This document shows, in pieces, positions 1-6,046 of a stretch of 7,159 nucleotides of DNA. The stretch is taken from NCBI GenBank assembly GCA_027620395.1, contig JAQBZY010000063.1:1-7159 (forward strand), read 5' to 3'. This DNA is from Pseudomonadota bacterium (GTDB taxonomy: Bacteria > Pseudomonadota > Alphaproteobacteria > Rhodospirillales > Casp-alpha2). Positions within the stretch are counted from its first letter, which is position 1; each line of letters starts with the position of its first letter. The notes under the pieces are model-generated. The model had not been told where the DNA came from. It was given only the letters and a program-made list of their open reading frames with translations, and did not search any database. The translations under genes and the position numbers were made by a program.

Positions 1-140
1 AGCGTGACGCCGAGGAATTCCTGCAGTGCGCGAACATGGCGCCACACCGTCGCCTTCGATACCTGCAGGCGCCGCGCCGCGCCGGCCAGACTTCCGGATT
101 CCGCGACGGCTAGAAAATGGCGAAGATTCTGCCAATCCAT
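1..140 (-). CDS. LysR-type transcriptional regulator, N-terminal part (cut by window edge)
   Basis: Reading the minus strand from the ATG at 140-138 gives 46 full codons plus a partial Leu codon before the window ends. The peptide begins MDWQNLRHFLAVAESGS and continues with an A-A-R-R-L, then V-S-K-A-T-V-W-R-H-V-R-A-L-Q helix and L-G-V-T-L. This is the winged helix-turn-helix layout of LysR-type regulators: first helix about residues 3-13, HTH about 18-40. The family binds DNA as dimers or tetramers and usually controls a divergent operon in response to a small coinducer, which would be bound by the C-terminal domain that is missing here. The start is fixed by an in-frame TGA at 149-147, and no good Shine-Dalgarno precedes it. 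Trp33 sits in the recognition helix where Ser or Gly is more usual. The gene is divergent from the aminotransferase-transporter operon, so it is the natural candidate for its regulator; that link is inference. Confidence 0.88.
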   Translation of the reverse strand, partial: MDWQNLRHFLAVAESGSLAGAARRLQVSKATVWRHVRALQEFLGVT

Positions 141-143
141 GGT

Positions 144-159
144 GTTTCATTTTTGAAAC
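144..159. promoter_or_regulatory. Perfect 6-4-6 inverted repeat, candidate LysR operator
   Basis: GTTTCA-TTTT-TGAAAC is a perfect dyad. It contains the T-N11-A pattern typical of LysR-type binding sites (T145/A157 and T146/A158). It lies 3 bp upstream of the LysR start codon and overlaps the predicted -35 box of the divergent operon. Its position between regulator and operon makes it a likely binding site, possibly also for autoregulation. Confidence 0.5.
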
Positions 160-180
160 GAATAAGAACATTTTTATACA
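153..180 (+). promoter_or_regulatory. Predicted sigma70-type promoter of the plus-strand operon
   Basis: A TTGAAA at 153-158 and a TATACA at 175-180 are separated by 16 bp, a good match to the -35/-10 consensus in an A+T-rich island. Transcription would start near 187, giving a leader of about 60 nt before the aminotransferase ATG at 247. The -35 element overlaps the right half of the inverted repeat at 144-159, so a bound regulator could block or recruit polymerase. This is a consensus match only; the start site is not known. Confidence 0.5.
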
Positions 181-200
181 CTATCGTTCCGTATTTGCAA
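173..200 (-). promoter_or_regulatory. Predicted divergent promoter of the LysR gene
   Basis: On the minus strand, TTGCAA (200-195) and TATAAA (178-173) are 16 bp apart. The -10 box overlaps the -10 box of the plus-strand promoter (175-180), so the two promoters would lie face to face and probably compete for polymerase. Transcription would start near 166, leaving a leader of about 25 nt that includes the inverted repeat at 144-159. That arrangement fits the autoregulation common among LysR genes. Prediction from consensus only. Confidence 0.4.
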
Positions 201-203
201 TCA

Positions 204-219
204 GTAGAGTCGCCTCTAC
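204..219. repeat. Perfect 6-4-6 inverted repeat in the operon leader
   Basis: GTAGAG-TCGC-CTCTAC is a perfect dyad whose centre lies exactly 60 bp from the centre of the repeat at 144-159. The half-sites differ from the first repeat. It would fall just downstream of the predicted transcription start, so it could be a second operator or a small hairpin in the 5' leader ending about 15 nt before the Shine-Dalgarno. The role is unknown. Confidence 0.4.
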
Positions 220-246
220 CCTCGATCGCAACAGCGGAGCAGGCCC

Positions 247-1632
247 ATGGAAAAGACTTTCCAGTTCTCGAACACCCACCACGATTGGATGGAGCGCGAC
301 GGTAACGCCGTGCTCGGCTGGCGCTATCAGCCAAAGGTCATCTTCAAGAGCGGCAAGGGCGTGATCCTGACCGACGTAGACGGCAACGATTATTACGACA
401 TGAGCTCGGGCATGATGAGCATGCCCTTGGGGCACTCGCATCCGGAAGTGGCCGAGGTCATTTGCGAGATGGCGACCACCTTCGTCCATGAATCGTCTTG
501 GTATTCCAATCCCTGGGCGATCGAACTCGCTGAATTGGTCGGCTCGACGCTGCCGGACGGATTGAAGATGATCAACTTCGCGGTCACCGGTTCGGAAGCC
601 AACGAGATCGCGATGCGGATGTCGATCGCCAAGACCGGTAAGTTCGATATCGTTTCGGTGATCCGCGGCCTGCATGGCGGCTCGCTCGCCGTCGAGTCGG
701 TGACCACCGTCGGCGGTGGCCGCCGCAAGGGCTTAGGCCCGTTGATGATGCCAGCCAAGGCGAACGCGATCCTACCGCCGTACTGCTATCGCTGCCCGGT
801 GAATTTGGAGTATCCGTCCTGCGACGTGAAATGCCTCAAGACCAGCGAAGAACTGATGGAGCACTTGACCACCAAGTCGATCGCCGCCATTCTCGCCGAG
901 ACGATCCTCGTGCCGGGCGGCATGATCGTGCCGCCGCAGGAATGGCTGCCACGCATGAAACAGATGGCGGAGCGTTGGGGGGCACTGTTGATTCTGGACG
1001 AAATGCAATTGGCGCCGGGCCGCACCGGCAAGACCTGGGCCTTCCAGCATACCGACGTCGTTCCGGATATTGTCACCTTCGGTAAGGGCATGTCGGCTGG
1101 ATTTGCCATCTGCGGCACCGCGACAACCAAGGAAATCGCCGACGAGGTCGCTGGCGATCTCGGTCTGCCGTGGTCCGGCACTTACCCCGGCGACCCGATG
1201 CCCTGCGCGGTGGCCTTGAAAAGCCTGCAGATCGTCCTCCGCGAAAAACTCGCCGAACGGTCGGAACGGCTCGGCATTTGGCTGCGCAAGCGTCTCGAAG
1301 GAATTCGCGACAAGTATGAGTGCATCGGCGATGTGCGCGGCATGGGCCTTTATCAGATGCTCGACATCGTCACCGATAAAAAGAGCAAGACGCCCGATCC
1401 GGCCATGGGCGAGCGGATCCGCTACAACGCCATGCTCGAAGGGGCGGCATTCATCTGTGTGAAAAACTTCATGCGGGTTTGCCCGCCGTTGATCATCACA
1501 GAAGCCGAATTGGACGATGCCATCGGCCGACTCGAGATCGCAATCAAGCGTTCGATGGACGGCTATCCGAAGAATGTCGATTTCTCATCGTCGAGCTCGC
1601 TCGCGGAAACCAAGCGGCAGGCCGCTGAATGA
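247..1632 (+). CDS. Class III PLP-dependent aminotransferase, 2,2-dialkylglycine decarboxylase-like
   Basis: The 461-aa protein has the fold-type I class III aminotransferase pattern. It shows an N-terminal D-G-N-x-Y-Y-D-M-S-S-G segment (45-55), L-G-H-S-H-P (61-66), the phosphate-binding T-G-S-E-A-N-E (114-120), H143-G-G beside the cofactor ring, L-I-L-D251-E (Asp contacting the pyridine nitrogen) and F-G-K280-G with the Schiff-base Lys. Arg410 matches the carboxylate-binding Arg of the family. By memory-based alignment the closest characterised relative is 2,2-dialkylglycine decarboxylase. However, its Gln52 and Trp138 are Met56 and Leu142 here, so a plain transamination or a different substrate is as likely. 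A Cys cluster (C180, C183, C192, C196) lies in a mid-domain loop. The Ser-rich C-terminal tail (446-461) looks disordered. The protein should be cytoplasmic. The start is supported by GGAG at 236-239, 7 nt upstream, and an in-frame stop at 205-207. It is first in the operon; the exact substrate is not readable. Confidence 0.9.
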   Translation: MEKTFQFSNTHHDWMERDGNAVLGWRYQPKVIFKSGKGVILTDVDGNDYYDMSSGMMSMPLGHSHPEVAEVICEMATTFVHESSWYSNPWAIELAELVGSTLPDGLKMINFAVTGSEANEIAMRMSIAKTGKFDIVSVIRGLHGGSLAVESVTTVGGGRRKGLGPLMMPAKANAILPPYCYRCPVNLEYPSCDVKCLKTSEELMEHLTTKSIAAILAETILVPGGMIVPPQEWLPRMKQMAERWGALLILDEMQLAPGRTGKTWAFQHTDVVPDIVTFGKGMSAGFAICGTATTKEIADEVAGDLGLPWSGTYPGDPMPCAVALKSLQIVLREKLAERSERLGIWLRKRLEGIRDKYECIGDVRGMGLYQMLDIVTDKKSKTPDPAMGERIRYNAMLEGAAFICVKNFMRVCPPLIITEAELDDAIGRLEIAIKRSMDGYPKNVDFSSSSSLAETKRQAAE

Positions 1633-1694
1633 CGATCATTGGCGCCGATGCCTTTTCATGGATCGAACGGTATCCAGTTTTGAATGAAGTATGA
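1629..1694 (+). CDS. Possible 21-codon coupling ORF between aminotransferase and oxidase
   Basis: An ATG overlaps the aminotransferase stop as ATGA (1629-1632) and opens 21 codons (MTIIGADAFSWIERYPVLNE plus V) ending at TGA 1692-1694, 8 nt past the oxidase ATG at 1684. An AGG at 1619-1621 lies 7 nt upstream of its ATG. The oxidase itself has no convincing Shine-Dalgarno, so ribosomes ending this ORF could restart at 1684. I do not recognise the peptide, and a chance ORF is quite possible. Confidence 0.22.
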   Translation: MTIIGADAFSWIERYPVLNEV

Positions 1695-2847
1695 TGTCGT
1701 CATCGTCGGCGGCGGTGCCATCGGATGTGCCGCCGCCTACTTCCTGAGGACGCATCCGAAAGCCTGCGCGGTCTGCGTGGTCGAGCGGGACTCCTCGTAT
1801 GCTCTGGCTTCGACGCCGCGTGCATCCGGTGGTGTGCGTCGGTTGTTCACATTGCCGGAAAATATCGAGCTCTCGAACTTCGGGATTCCGTTTTTCGCCA
1901 ATTTCGACACCGTCATGGCTGTCGATGGCAACAAGCCGGACATCGGGTTCCGCAAGGGCGGTTATCTGTTCATCGTGCCACCGGAGGCGACGAAGACCCT
2001 GGCGCGAAACTTCGAGCAGCAGCAGCGGCACGGCGTCAATGTCATCTGGCGCGATCGTCGAAACCTGAAGGATACGTTTCCATCGATGATCGTCGACGAC
2101 TTGGGCGCCGGCGTGCATTCGCCGGACGACGGCTGGCTCGACCCATATAGCGTCATGCGCGGCTTCCGCAAGAAGGCGCAGGCGGTCGGCGCGGAATTCA
2201 TCGAAGATGAGGCCGCCGGGATCGAGGTCGAAGGCGGTTTGGCGCGCACCGTCATCTTGAAATCCGGGCGCAAGCTCGAGGCCGACGCGATAGTCAACGC
2301 CGCCGGCGCCTGGGCCAAGGAAATTTGCGCCATGGTCGGCTGGAAGGTGCCAATCGAACCGCTGCGGCGCTTTGAGCACTATTTCGAATGCGCCGAGCCG
2401 ATTGAGCCGCTTCCCTACGTCAAGGATTTGAACCGTCTCGCCTTTCGGCCGGAAGGCAAGGGGTACACCGGCGGTGTACCGACTTTGGCCGAGCCGCGTG
2501 GTTACAATTTCGACATCGATCCGAATTATTTCGAAAACGTCGTCTGGCCGGCGTTGGCCGAGCGGTTTCCGCAGTTCGAGCGGACCAAGGAAAGGAACTG
2601 CATGGCGGGGCTCTACGATCAGAACGATTTCGACGGCAATCCGATCATCGGTCCGTGGACCGGACACCTGGAGAATTTCCATCTCGCGTCCGGCTTTTCG
2701 GGGCATGGGTTGATGCATGCGCCGGGCTGTGGCCGGGCGCTTTCGGAATTGATACTCGATGGCGGATATCAAACCATCGACTTAGGTAAATTCGGCTGGT
2801 CGCGGGTTGCGGCCGGCGAAAAGTATCCAGAACAAGGGATTATTTGA
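1684..2847 (+). CDS. FAD-dependent oxidoreductase, DAO / sarcosine oxidase / FOXRED1-like
   Basis: The 387-aa protein opens with the Rossmann dinucleotide motif G9-G-G-A-I-G14 and an acidic residue, E34, at the end of the second strand to hold the adenosine ribose. It also has the N-A-A-G-A-W FAD motif (205-210) and a C-terminal A-S-G-F-S-G-H-G-L segment (335-343) typical of the DAO superfamily (glycine, sarcosine and D-amino-acid oxidases; FOXRED1). The stretch A-G-L-Y-D-Q-N-D-F-D-G-N (308-319) is FOXRED1-like. Cys306, ten residues before F316, falls where Cys315 of monomeric sarcosine oxidase carries the covalent flavin. The likely reaction is FAD-linked oxidation of a primary or secondary amine or amino acid to an imine, in the cytoplasm; the electron acceptor is unknown. 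An in-frame TGA at 1681-1683 touches the start codon, so ATG 1684 is the first available start, and the Shine-Dalgarno is weak. Length is normal for the family. Substrate specificity cannot be assigned. Confidence 0.88.
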   Translation: MKYDVVIVGGGAIGCAAAYFLRTHPKACAVCVVERDSSYALASTPRASGGVRRLFTLPENIELSNFGIPFFANFDTVMAVDGNKPDIGFRKGGYLFIVPPEATKTLARNFEQQQRHGVNVIWRDRRNLKDTFPSMIVDDLGAGVHSPDDGWLDPYSVMRGFRKKAQAVGAEFIEDEAAGIEVEGGLARTVILKSGRKLEADAIVNAAGAWAKEICAMVGWKVPIEPLRRFEHYFECAEPIEPLPYVKDLNRLAFRPEGKGYTGGVPTLAEPRGYNFDIDPNYFENVVWPALAERFPQFERTKERNCMAGLYDQNDFDGNPIIGPWTGHLENFHLASGFSGHGLMHAPGCGRALSELILDGGYQTIDLGKFGWSRVAAGEKYPEQGII

Positions 2848-2964
2848 GCTAACTGGCGGGCGGCCTGGAATTTTAGTTTGGCCTGACCCGTCATTGCCGA
2901 TACGCTACGGACAACGACCATCAATAAGAAAATCTACAAACGTCAACAAAACCAGGAGGGTTCA
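2848..2964. other. Gap before the binding-protein gene, with strong Shine-Dalgarno
   Basis: This is the largest gap inside the cluster. It holds a strong AGGAGG at 2954-2959, 5 nt before the ATG at 2965, consistent with heavy translation of a periplasmic binding protein. A weak promoter-like pair (TTGGCC 2878-2883, TACGCT 2901-2906, spacer 17) could drive the transporter separately, but the -10 match is poor. GGCCTG occurs twice as a direct repeat (2862-2867 and 2880-2885). No terminator hairpin with a T-run was seen, so readthrough from the oxidase is plausible. Confidence 0.4.
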
Positions 2965-3843
2965 ATGTTTAAGAAGCTACTTTTAGGTATGGCCGCGATT
3001 GCGGTTGCCGCCGGCACGACGCCGGCATTTGCGCAAAACTCGCCGACTCTGGCCAAGATCAAGGCCGCCGGCACGATTTCCATGGGACACCGGGAAGCTT
3101 CGGTGCCGTTTTCGTATATGGATAAGGACGGCAAGCCGATCGGCTATTCCATCGACATCTGCATGTTGTTCATCAATGAGGTCAAGAAAGAGCTGAACAT
3201 ACCTGATCTCAAGATCAAGTATGTGCCGGTCACGTCGCAGACCCGTATTCCGCTGCTTGCCAACGGCACCATCGACATCGAGTGCGGCTCGACCACCAAC
3301 AACCTGACCCGCGCCAAGCAGATCGACTATTTGCCGGTCACGTTCATCACCGGCACCAAAATCCTCCTCAAGAAAGATTCCAGCATCAAGGGGATCGAGG
3401 ATATGAACGGCAAGACGGTCGGTCTTTCGCTCGGCACCACCAACGAAAAGGCTTTCAAGGCTGCCGCCGCGGAGCTGAAAATCGATGTCAAATACGTCAT
3501 GGTCAAGGACCATCCGCAGGGCATGTTGAACCTGGAAAGCGGTCGGACCGATGCCTACTCGACGGATGACGTCCTGCTCTACGGCCTCGCCAGCACGTCG
3601 AAGGATCCGGCGTCGTGGAAAGTGGTCGGCAAGTTCCTATCTTACGATCCCTACGGCATCATGGTGCCAAGAAATGATTCCGAATTCCGCCTGATTGGAA
3701 CTCGGACCATCGCCGATCTGATGCGCTCCGGCGAATTGGAAAAGATCTACGACAAGTGGTTCAATCCCGGCCCGACCAATATCAACATGCCGATCAGCAG
3801 TGATCTGAAGAAGGCCTTCGAAATTCAGGCCTTGCCGCACTAA
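2965..3843 (+). CDS. gltI: Periplasmic glutamate/aspartate-type substrate-binding protein
   Basis: The 292-aa precursor has a clear signal peptide: K3-K4, a hydrophobic core, and cleavage predicted after A-F-A at 23. The mature part is a family 3 extracellular solute-binding protein closely resembling E. coli GltI. Shared motifs include G-H-R-E-A-S-V-P-F-S-Y (41-51), V-T-S-Q-T-R-I-P-L-L (89-98), E-C-G-S-T-T-N-N (106-113), L-G-T-T (156-159), K-D-H (181-183), L-E-S-G-R (190-194) and K-W-F (264-266). These residues form the ligand pocket in the GltI family, so an acidic amino acid (L-Glu, L-Asp or a close analogue) is the expected cargo. It would capture ligand in the periplasm and deliver it to the two permeases encoded next. 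The start is fixed by the AGGAGG 5 nt upstream and the signal peptide. It ends in tandem TAA codons (3841-3846). The symbol is assigned by resemblance; the true ligand may differ given the enzyme neighbours. Confidence 0.9.
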   Translation: MFKKLLLGMAAIAVAAGTTPAFAQNSPTLAKIKAAGTISMGHREASVPFSYMDKDGKPIGYSIDICMLFINEVKKELNIPDLKIKYVPVTSQTRIPLLANGTIDIECGSTTNNLTRAKQIDYLPVTFITGTKILLKKDSSIKGIEDMNGKTVGLSLGTTNEKAFKAAAAELKIDVKYVMVKDHPQGMLNLESGRTDAYSTDDVLLYGLASTSKDPASWKVVGKFLSYDPYGIMVPRNDSEFRLIGTRTIADLMRSGELEKIYDKWFNPGPTNINMPISSDLKKAFEIQALPH

Positions 3844-3854
3844 TAAGGACCGAG

Positions 3855-3899
3855 TCCGTTCGGCCGCCGCGCTCGAAGCGATGCGCGGTGGCCGTTCGG
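3855..3899 (+). ncRNA. Strong intercistronic hairpin between binding protein and permease genes
   Basis: CGGCCGCCGCGC (3861-3872) pairs with GCGCGGTGGCCG (3883-3894), giving a 12-bp stem with one G-U pair and a 10-nt loop. A further 3 bp (3856-3858 with 3897-3899) stack outside a 2x2 internal loop. No T-run follows, so it is not a standard intrinsic terminator. Its place just after the binding-protein stop is where transporter operons often carry a stem that shields the upstream message from 3' exonucleases and keeps the binding protein in excess over the permeases. That role is inferred. Confidence 0.65.
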
Positions 3900-3927
3900 T
3901 TCCCGTTAACCCGAGGGAGGCGGCCCC

Positions 3928-4650
3928 TTGAACTACAATTGGAACTGGGGGGTGCTCCTTGATGACCCCTATCTTATGTGGATGTACACAGGGTTCGGTT
4001 GGACCTGTTTGGTCGCGATTTGCGCCTGGGTCATCGCATTCACATTAGGTTCTATTATCGGCGTGATGCGCACCCTCGACAACGGGATCGCCCGGGGCAT
4101 CGGCACCGTCTATGTGGAAATTTTTCGGAACATTCCGCTGCTGGTGCAGATGTTCCTCTGGTATTTCGTGTTCCCTGAATTGCTGCCCAAGGATTGGGGC
4201 CATTTCGTCAAACGCGGCATTCCGTTACCGGAATTCTGGACTGCCGTTGTCTGTCTCGGTACCTACACTGCCGCCCGAGTCGCCGAGCAGGTCCGCTCCG
4301 GTATTGGTGCGATCCGCAACGACCAGCGCAATGCGGCGATAGCCATTGGCCTGACATCAGTTCAGGTTTATCGCTACGTGCTGTTGCCGGTCGGTTTTCG
4401 GATTATCATCCCACCGCTGACCAGTGATTTTCTGGGCGTCTTTAAAAATTCCTCGCTCGGATTGACGATCGGCGTCCTTGAACTGACCGCGCAAAGCCGG
4501 CAGATCACGGAATACACGTTCCAGGGGTTCGAGGCTTTCACCGTCGCGACGGTGTTGTATTGCCTGGTCACTTTCACGGTGATGACGTTGATGCAGAAAA
4601 TCGAAGGCCGGACCCGGATTCCTGGCATGCTGTCGCTGGGGGCGAAATAG
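3928..4650 (+). CDS. gltJ: Acidic amino-acid ABC transporter permease (GltJ type), TTG start
   Basis: The 240-aa inner-membrane protein belongs to the His/Glu/Gln/Arg/opine permease family and is close to E. coli GltJ, including the N-terminal W-N-W-G (5-8), E-I-F-R-N-I-P-L-L-V-Q (64-74) and P-E-L-L-P (83-87). Hydrophobic segments lie around 21-46, 68-84, 103-117 and 200-224. The cytoplasmic EAA loop that docks on the ATPase spans about 120-155 (E120-Q-V-R-S-G, then A-I-A-I-G141, then L-L-P154). The start codon is TTG at 3928. It is chosen because GAGGGAGG (3913-3920) lies 7 nt upstream and because the residues right after it match the GltJ N-terminus; the next Met (residue 17) would remove that conserved part. 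It would form a heterodimeric channel with the next gene product. Confidence 0.9.
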   Translation: MNYNWNWGVLLDDPYLMWMYTGFGWTCLVAICAWVIAFTLGSIIGVMRTLDNGIARGIGTVYVEIFRNIPLLVQMFLWYFVFPELLPKDWGHFVKRGIPLPEFWTAVVCLGTYTAARVAEQVRSGIGAIRNDQRNAAIAIGLTSVQVYRYVLLPVGFRIIIPPLTSDFLGVFKNSSLGLTIGVLELTAQSRQITEYTFQGFEAFTVATVLYCLVTFTVMTLMQKIEGRTRIPGMLSLGAK

Positions 4651-4651
4651 A

Positions 4652-5311
4652 ATGTTCAAGGACTTCGATTGGGCCGTCATCGGGCGGGCGTTACCGTTCC
4701 TCGTCGATGGCATGGGGATGACGCTGCAACTGACGGTTATCGCCATCTTCGGCGGGATTTGCTTTGGCACATTGTTGGCGCTGCTCCGGATTTCGCCATT
4801 CCGTCCGATATCCTTCGTCGCCGGCAGCTACGTCAATTTCTTCCGCTCGATGCCGCTGATTCTCGTGATCTTCTGGTTTTACTTTCTGGTGCCGCAGATA
4901 ATCGGCCGCCCGATCGGCGGTTTTTATTCGGTGCTGATCGCCTTCGTCATGTTCGAAGCCGCTTATTATTGCGAAATCATACGCGCCGGCATTCAAAGCG
5001 TAACCCGCGGTCAGATCATGGCCGGAACGGCAATTGGGCTCTCTTATATCCAAGCGATGCGTTACATCGTGCTGCCGCAAGCTTTCCGAAACATGATCCC
5101 GGTCTTGCTGACGCAATCGATCATCATGTTCCAGGACACCTCCTTGGTCTATGTCGTCGGCTTGAGGGATTTCCTGACGTCTGCGGATTTGATCGCCACC
5201 CGTGACAACCGGCTGGTCGAATTGTATTCGACGATCGCCGTCGTCTATTTCATCCTTTGTCTATTGGGATCGCTCGCGGTCCGGCGCCTGCAAAGAAAGT
5301 ATACCATATGA
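4652..5311 (+). CDS. gltK: Acidic amino-acid ABC transporter permease (GltK type)
   Basis: This 219-aa inner-membrane permease is the partner of the preceding protein and resembles E. coli GltK (F-D-W near the start, Y-V-N-F-F-R-S-M-P-L at 60-69, M-F-E-A-A-Y-Y-C-E-I-I-R-A-G-I-Q-S at 100-116, F-Q-D-T-S-L-V-Y-V at 160-168). Hydrophobic segments lie around 21-46, 67-82, 90-106, 147-170 and 190-211. The EAA coupling loop is about 108-145 (E108, R119-G-Q, A-I-G129, L-P142). Only one base separates its ATG from the upstream stop, and GGGGG at 4638-4642, inside the end of that gene, is its only Shine-Dalgarno-like run, so translation is probably coupled. It overlaps the ATPase gene by 4 bases. Confidence 0.92.
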   Translation: MFKDFDWAVIGRALPFLVDGMGMTLQLTVIAIFGGICFGTLLALLRISPFRPISFVAGSYVNFFRSMPLILVIFWFYFLVPQIIGRPIGGFYSVLIAFVMFEAAYYCEIIRAGIQSVTRGQIMAGTAIGLSYIQAMRYIVLPQAFRNMIPVLLTQSIIMFQDTSLVYVVGLRDFLTSADLIATRDNRLVELYSTIAVVYFILCLLGSLAVRRLQRKYTI

Positions 5312-6036
5312 TTGAGATCAAGAACGTCAGCAAGTGGTACGCCGACTTCCATGTGCTCGACGATTGTTCGACATTTGTCGGCAAAGGCGATGTCGTTGTC
5401 ATCTGCGGCCCGTCCGGCTCGGGAAAAAGCACCCTGATCAAGTGTGTCAACGGCCTGGAGCCGTTTCAAAAGGGCGAAATCACAGTAGACGGCACATCGG
5501 TCGGGCAAAAAGGGGTCAATCTCAACGCGCTCCGCTCGCGCATCGGCATGGTGTTTCAGAACTTCGAGTTGTTTCCGCATATGACGGTCCTGCAGAACAT
5601 CGCGCTTGGTCAAACGAAGGTTCTCGGCCGCACCGAGCCCGAGGCCCATGACCGCAGCATGCTGCTTCTCGACCGGGTCGGGCTCGTGGATCAGGCCGAT
5701 AAACATCCGGCGCAGTTGTCGGGCGGTCAGCAACAGCGCGTCGCCATTGCCCGGGCGCTGGCCATGGATCCCATCGCCATGCTGTTCGACGAGCCGACAT
5801 CCGCCCTCGACCCCGAAATGATCAACGAGGTTCTCGATGTCATGGTCGAACTCGCCAAGGAAGGCATGACCATGATGGTCGTGACCCATGAGATGGGCTT
5901 CGCGCGAAAAGTCGCCGACAAGGTGATCTTCATGGACGAGGGTAGAATCGTCGAGGAAGCTAATACCAAAGAATTTTTCGAGAAGCCACGCAGCGAGCGC
6001 GCCCAGGAATTTCTCTCGAAAATTCTATCGCACTAG
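5308..6036 (+). CDS. gltL: Acidic amino-acid ABC transporter ATP-binding protein (GltL type)
   Basis: The 242-aa cytoplasmic ATPase powers the two permeases. All nucleotide-binding motifs are intact: Walker A G-P-S-G-S-G-K-S-T (34-42), Q-loop Q84, signature L-S-G-G-Q-Q-Q-R (137-144), Walker B ending L-F-D161-E162, D-loop S-A-L-D (165-168) and H-loop H194. The full length and the M-I-E-I-K-N-V-S-K-W start match polar amino-acid ATPases such as GltL, GlnQ and HisP; the neighbours favour GltL. The start at 5308 is chosen because it overlaps the upstream stop as ATGA (5308-5311), a usual coupling arrangement. A longer reading from a TTG at 5257 would add 17 residues found in no typical family member and has no support. 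Confidence 0.94.
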   Translation: MIEIKNVSKWYADFHVLDDCSTFVGKGDVVVICGPSGSGKSTLIKCVNGLEPFQKGEITVDGTSVGQKGVNLNALRSRIGMVFQNFELFPHMTVLQNIALGQTKVLGRTEPEAHDRSMLLLDRVGLVDQADKHPAQLSGGQQQRVAIARALAMDPIAMLFDEPTSALDPEMINEVLDVMVELAKEGMTMMVVTHEMGFARKVADKVIFMDEGRIVEEANTKEFFEKPRSERAQEFLSKILSH

Positions 6037-6046
6037 GAATCCAACC

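Noticed and set aside
26..364. 112-codon plus-strand frame spanning the LysR start and promoter region
   Set aside because: It would cover the divergent promoters, the antisense strand of the LysR HTH and the start of the aminotransferase in another frame; no domain is visible.
247..1632. Firm assignment as 2,2-dialkylglycine decarboxylase
   Set aside because: The overall resemblance is good, but the equivalents of Gln52 and Trp138 are replaced, so a decarboxylase label would overstate the evidence.
1636..2772. 378-codon open frame on the minus strand opposite the flavoprotein gene
   Set aside because: It is antisense to a gene with clear FAD motifs. Its translation is Arg- and Asp-rich with no recognisable domain, typical of reverse-strand frames in GC-rich DNA.
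5257..5307. 17-residue N-terminal extension of the ATPase from a TTG
   Set aside because: It overlaps the permease by 55 bases. The extra residues do not fit the family, whereas ATG 5308 gives the standard N-terminus and an ATGA overlap.
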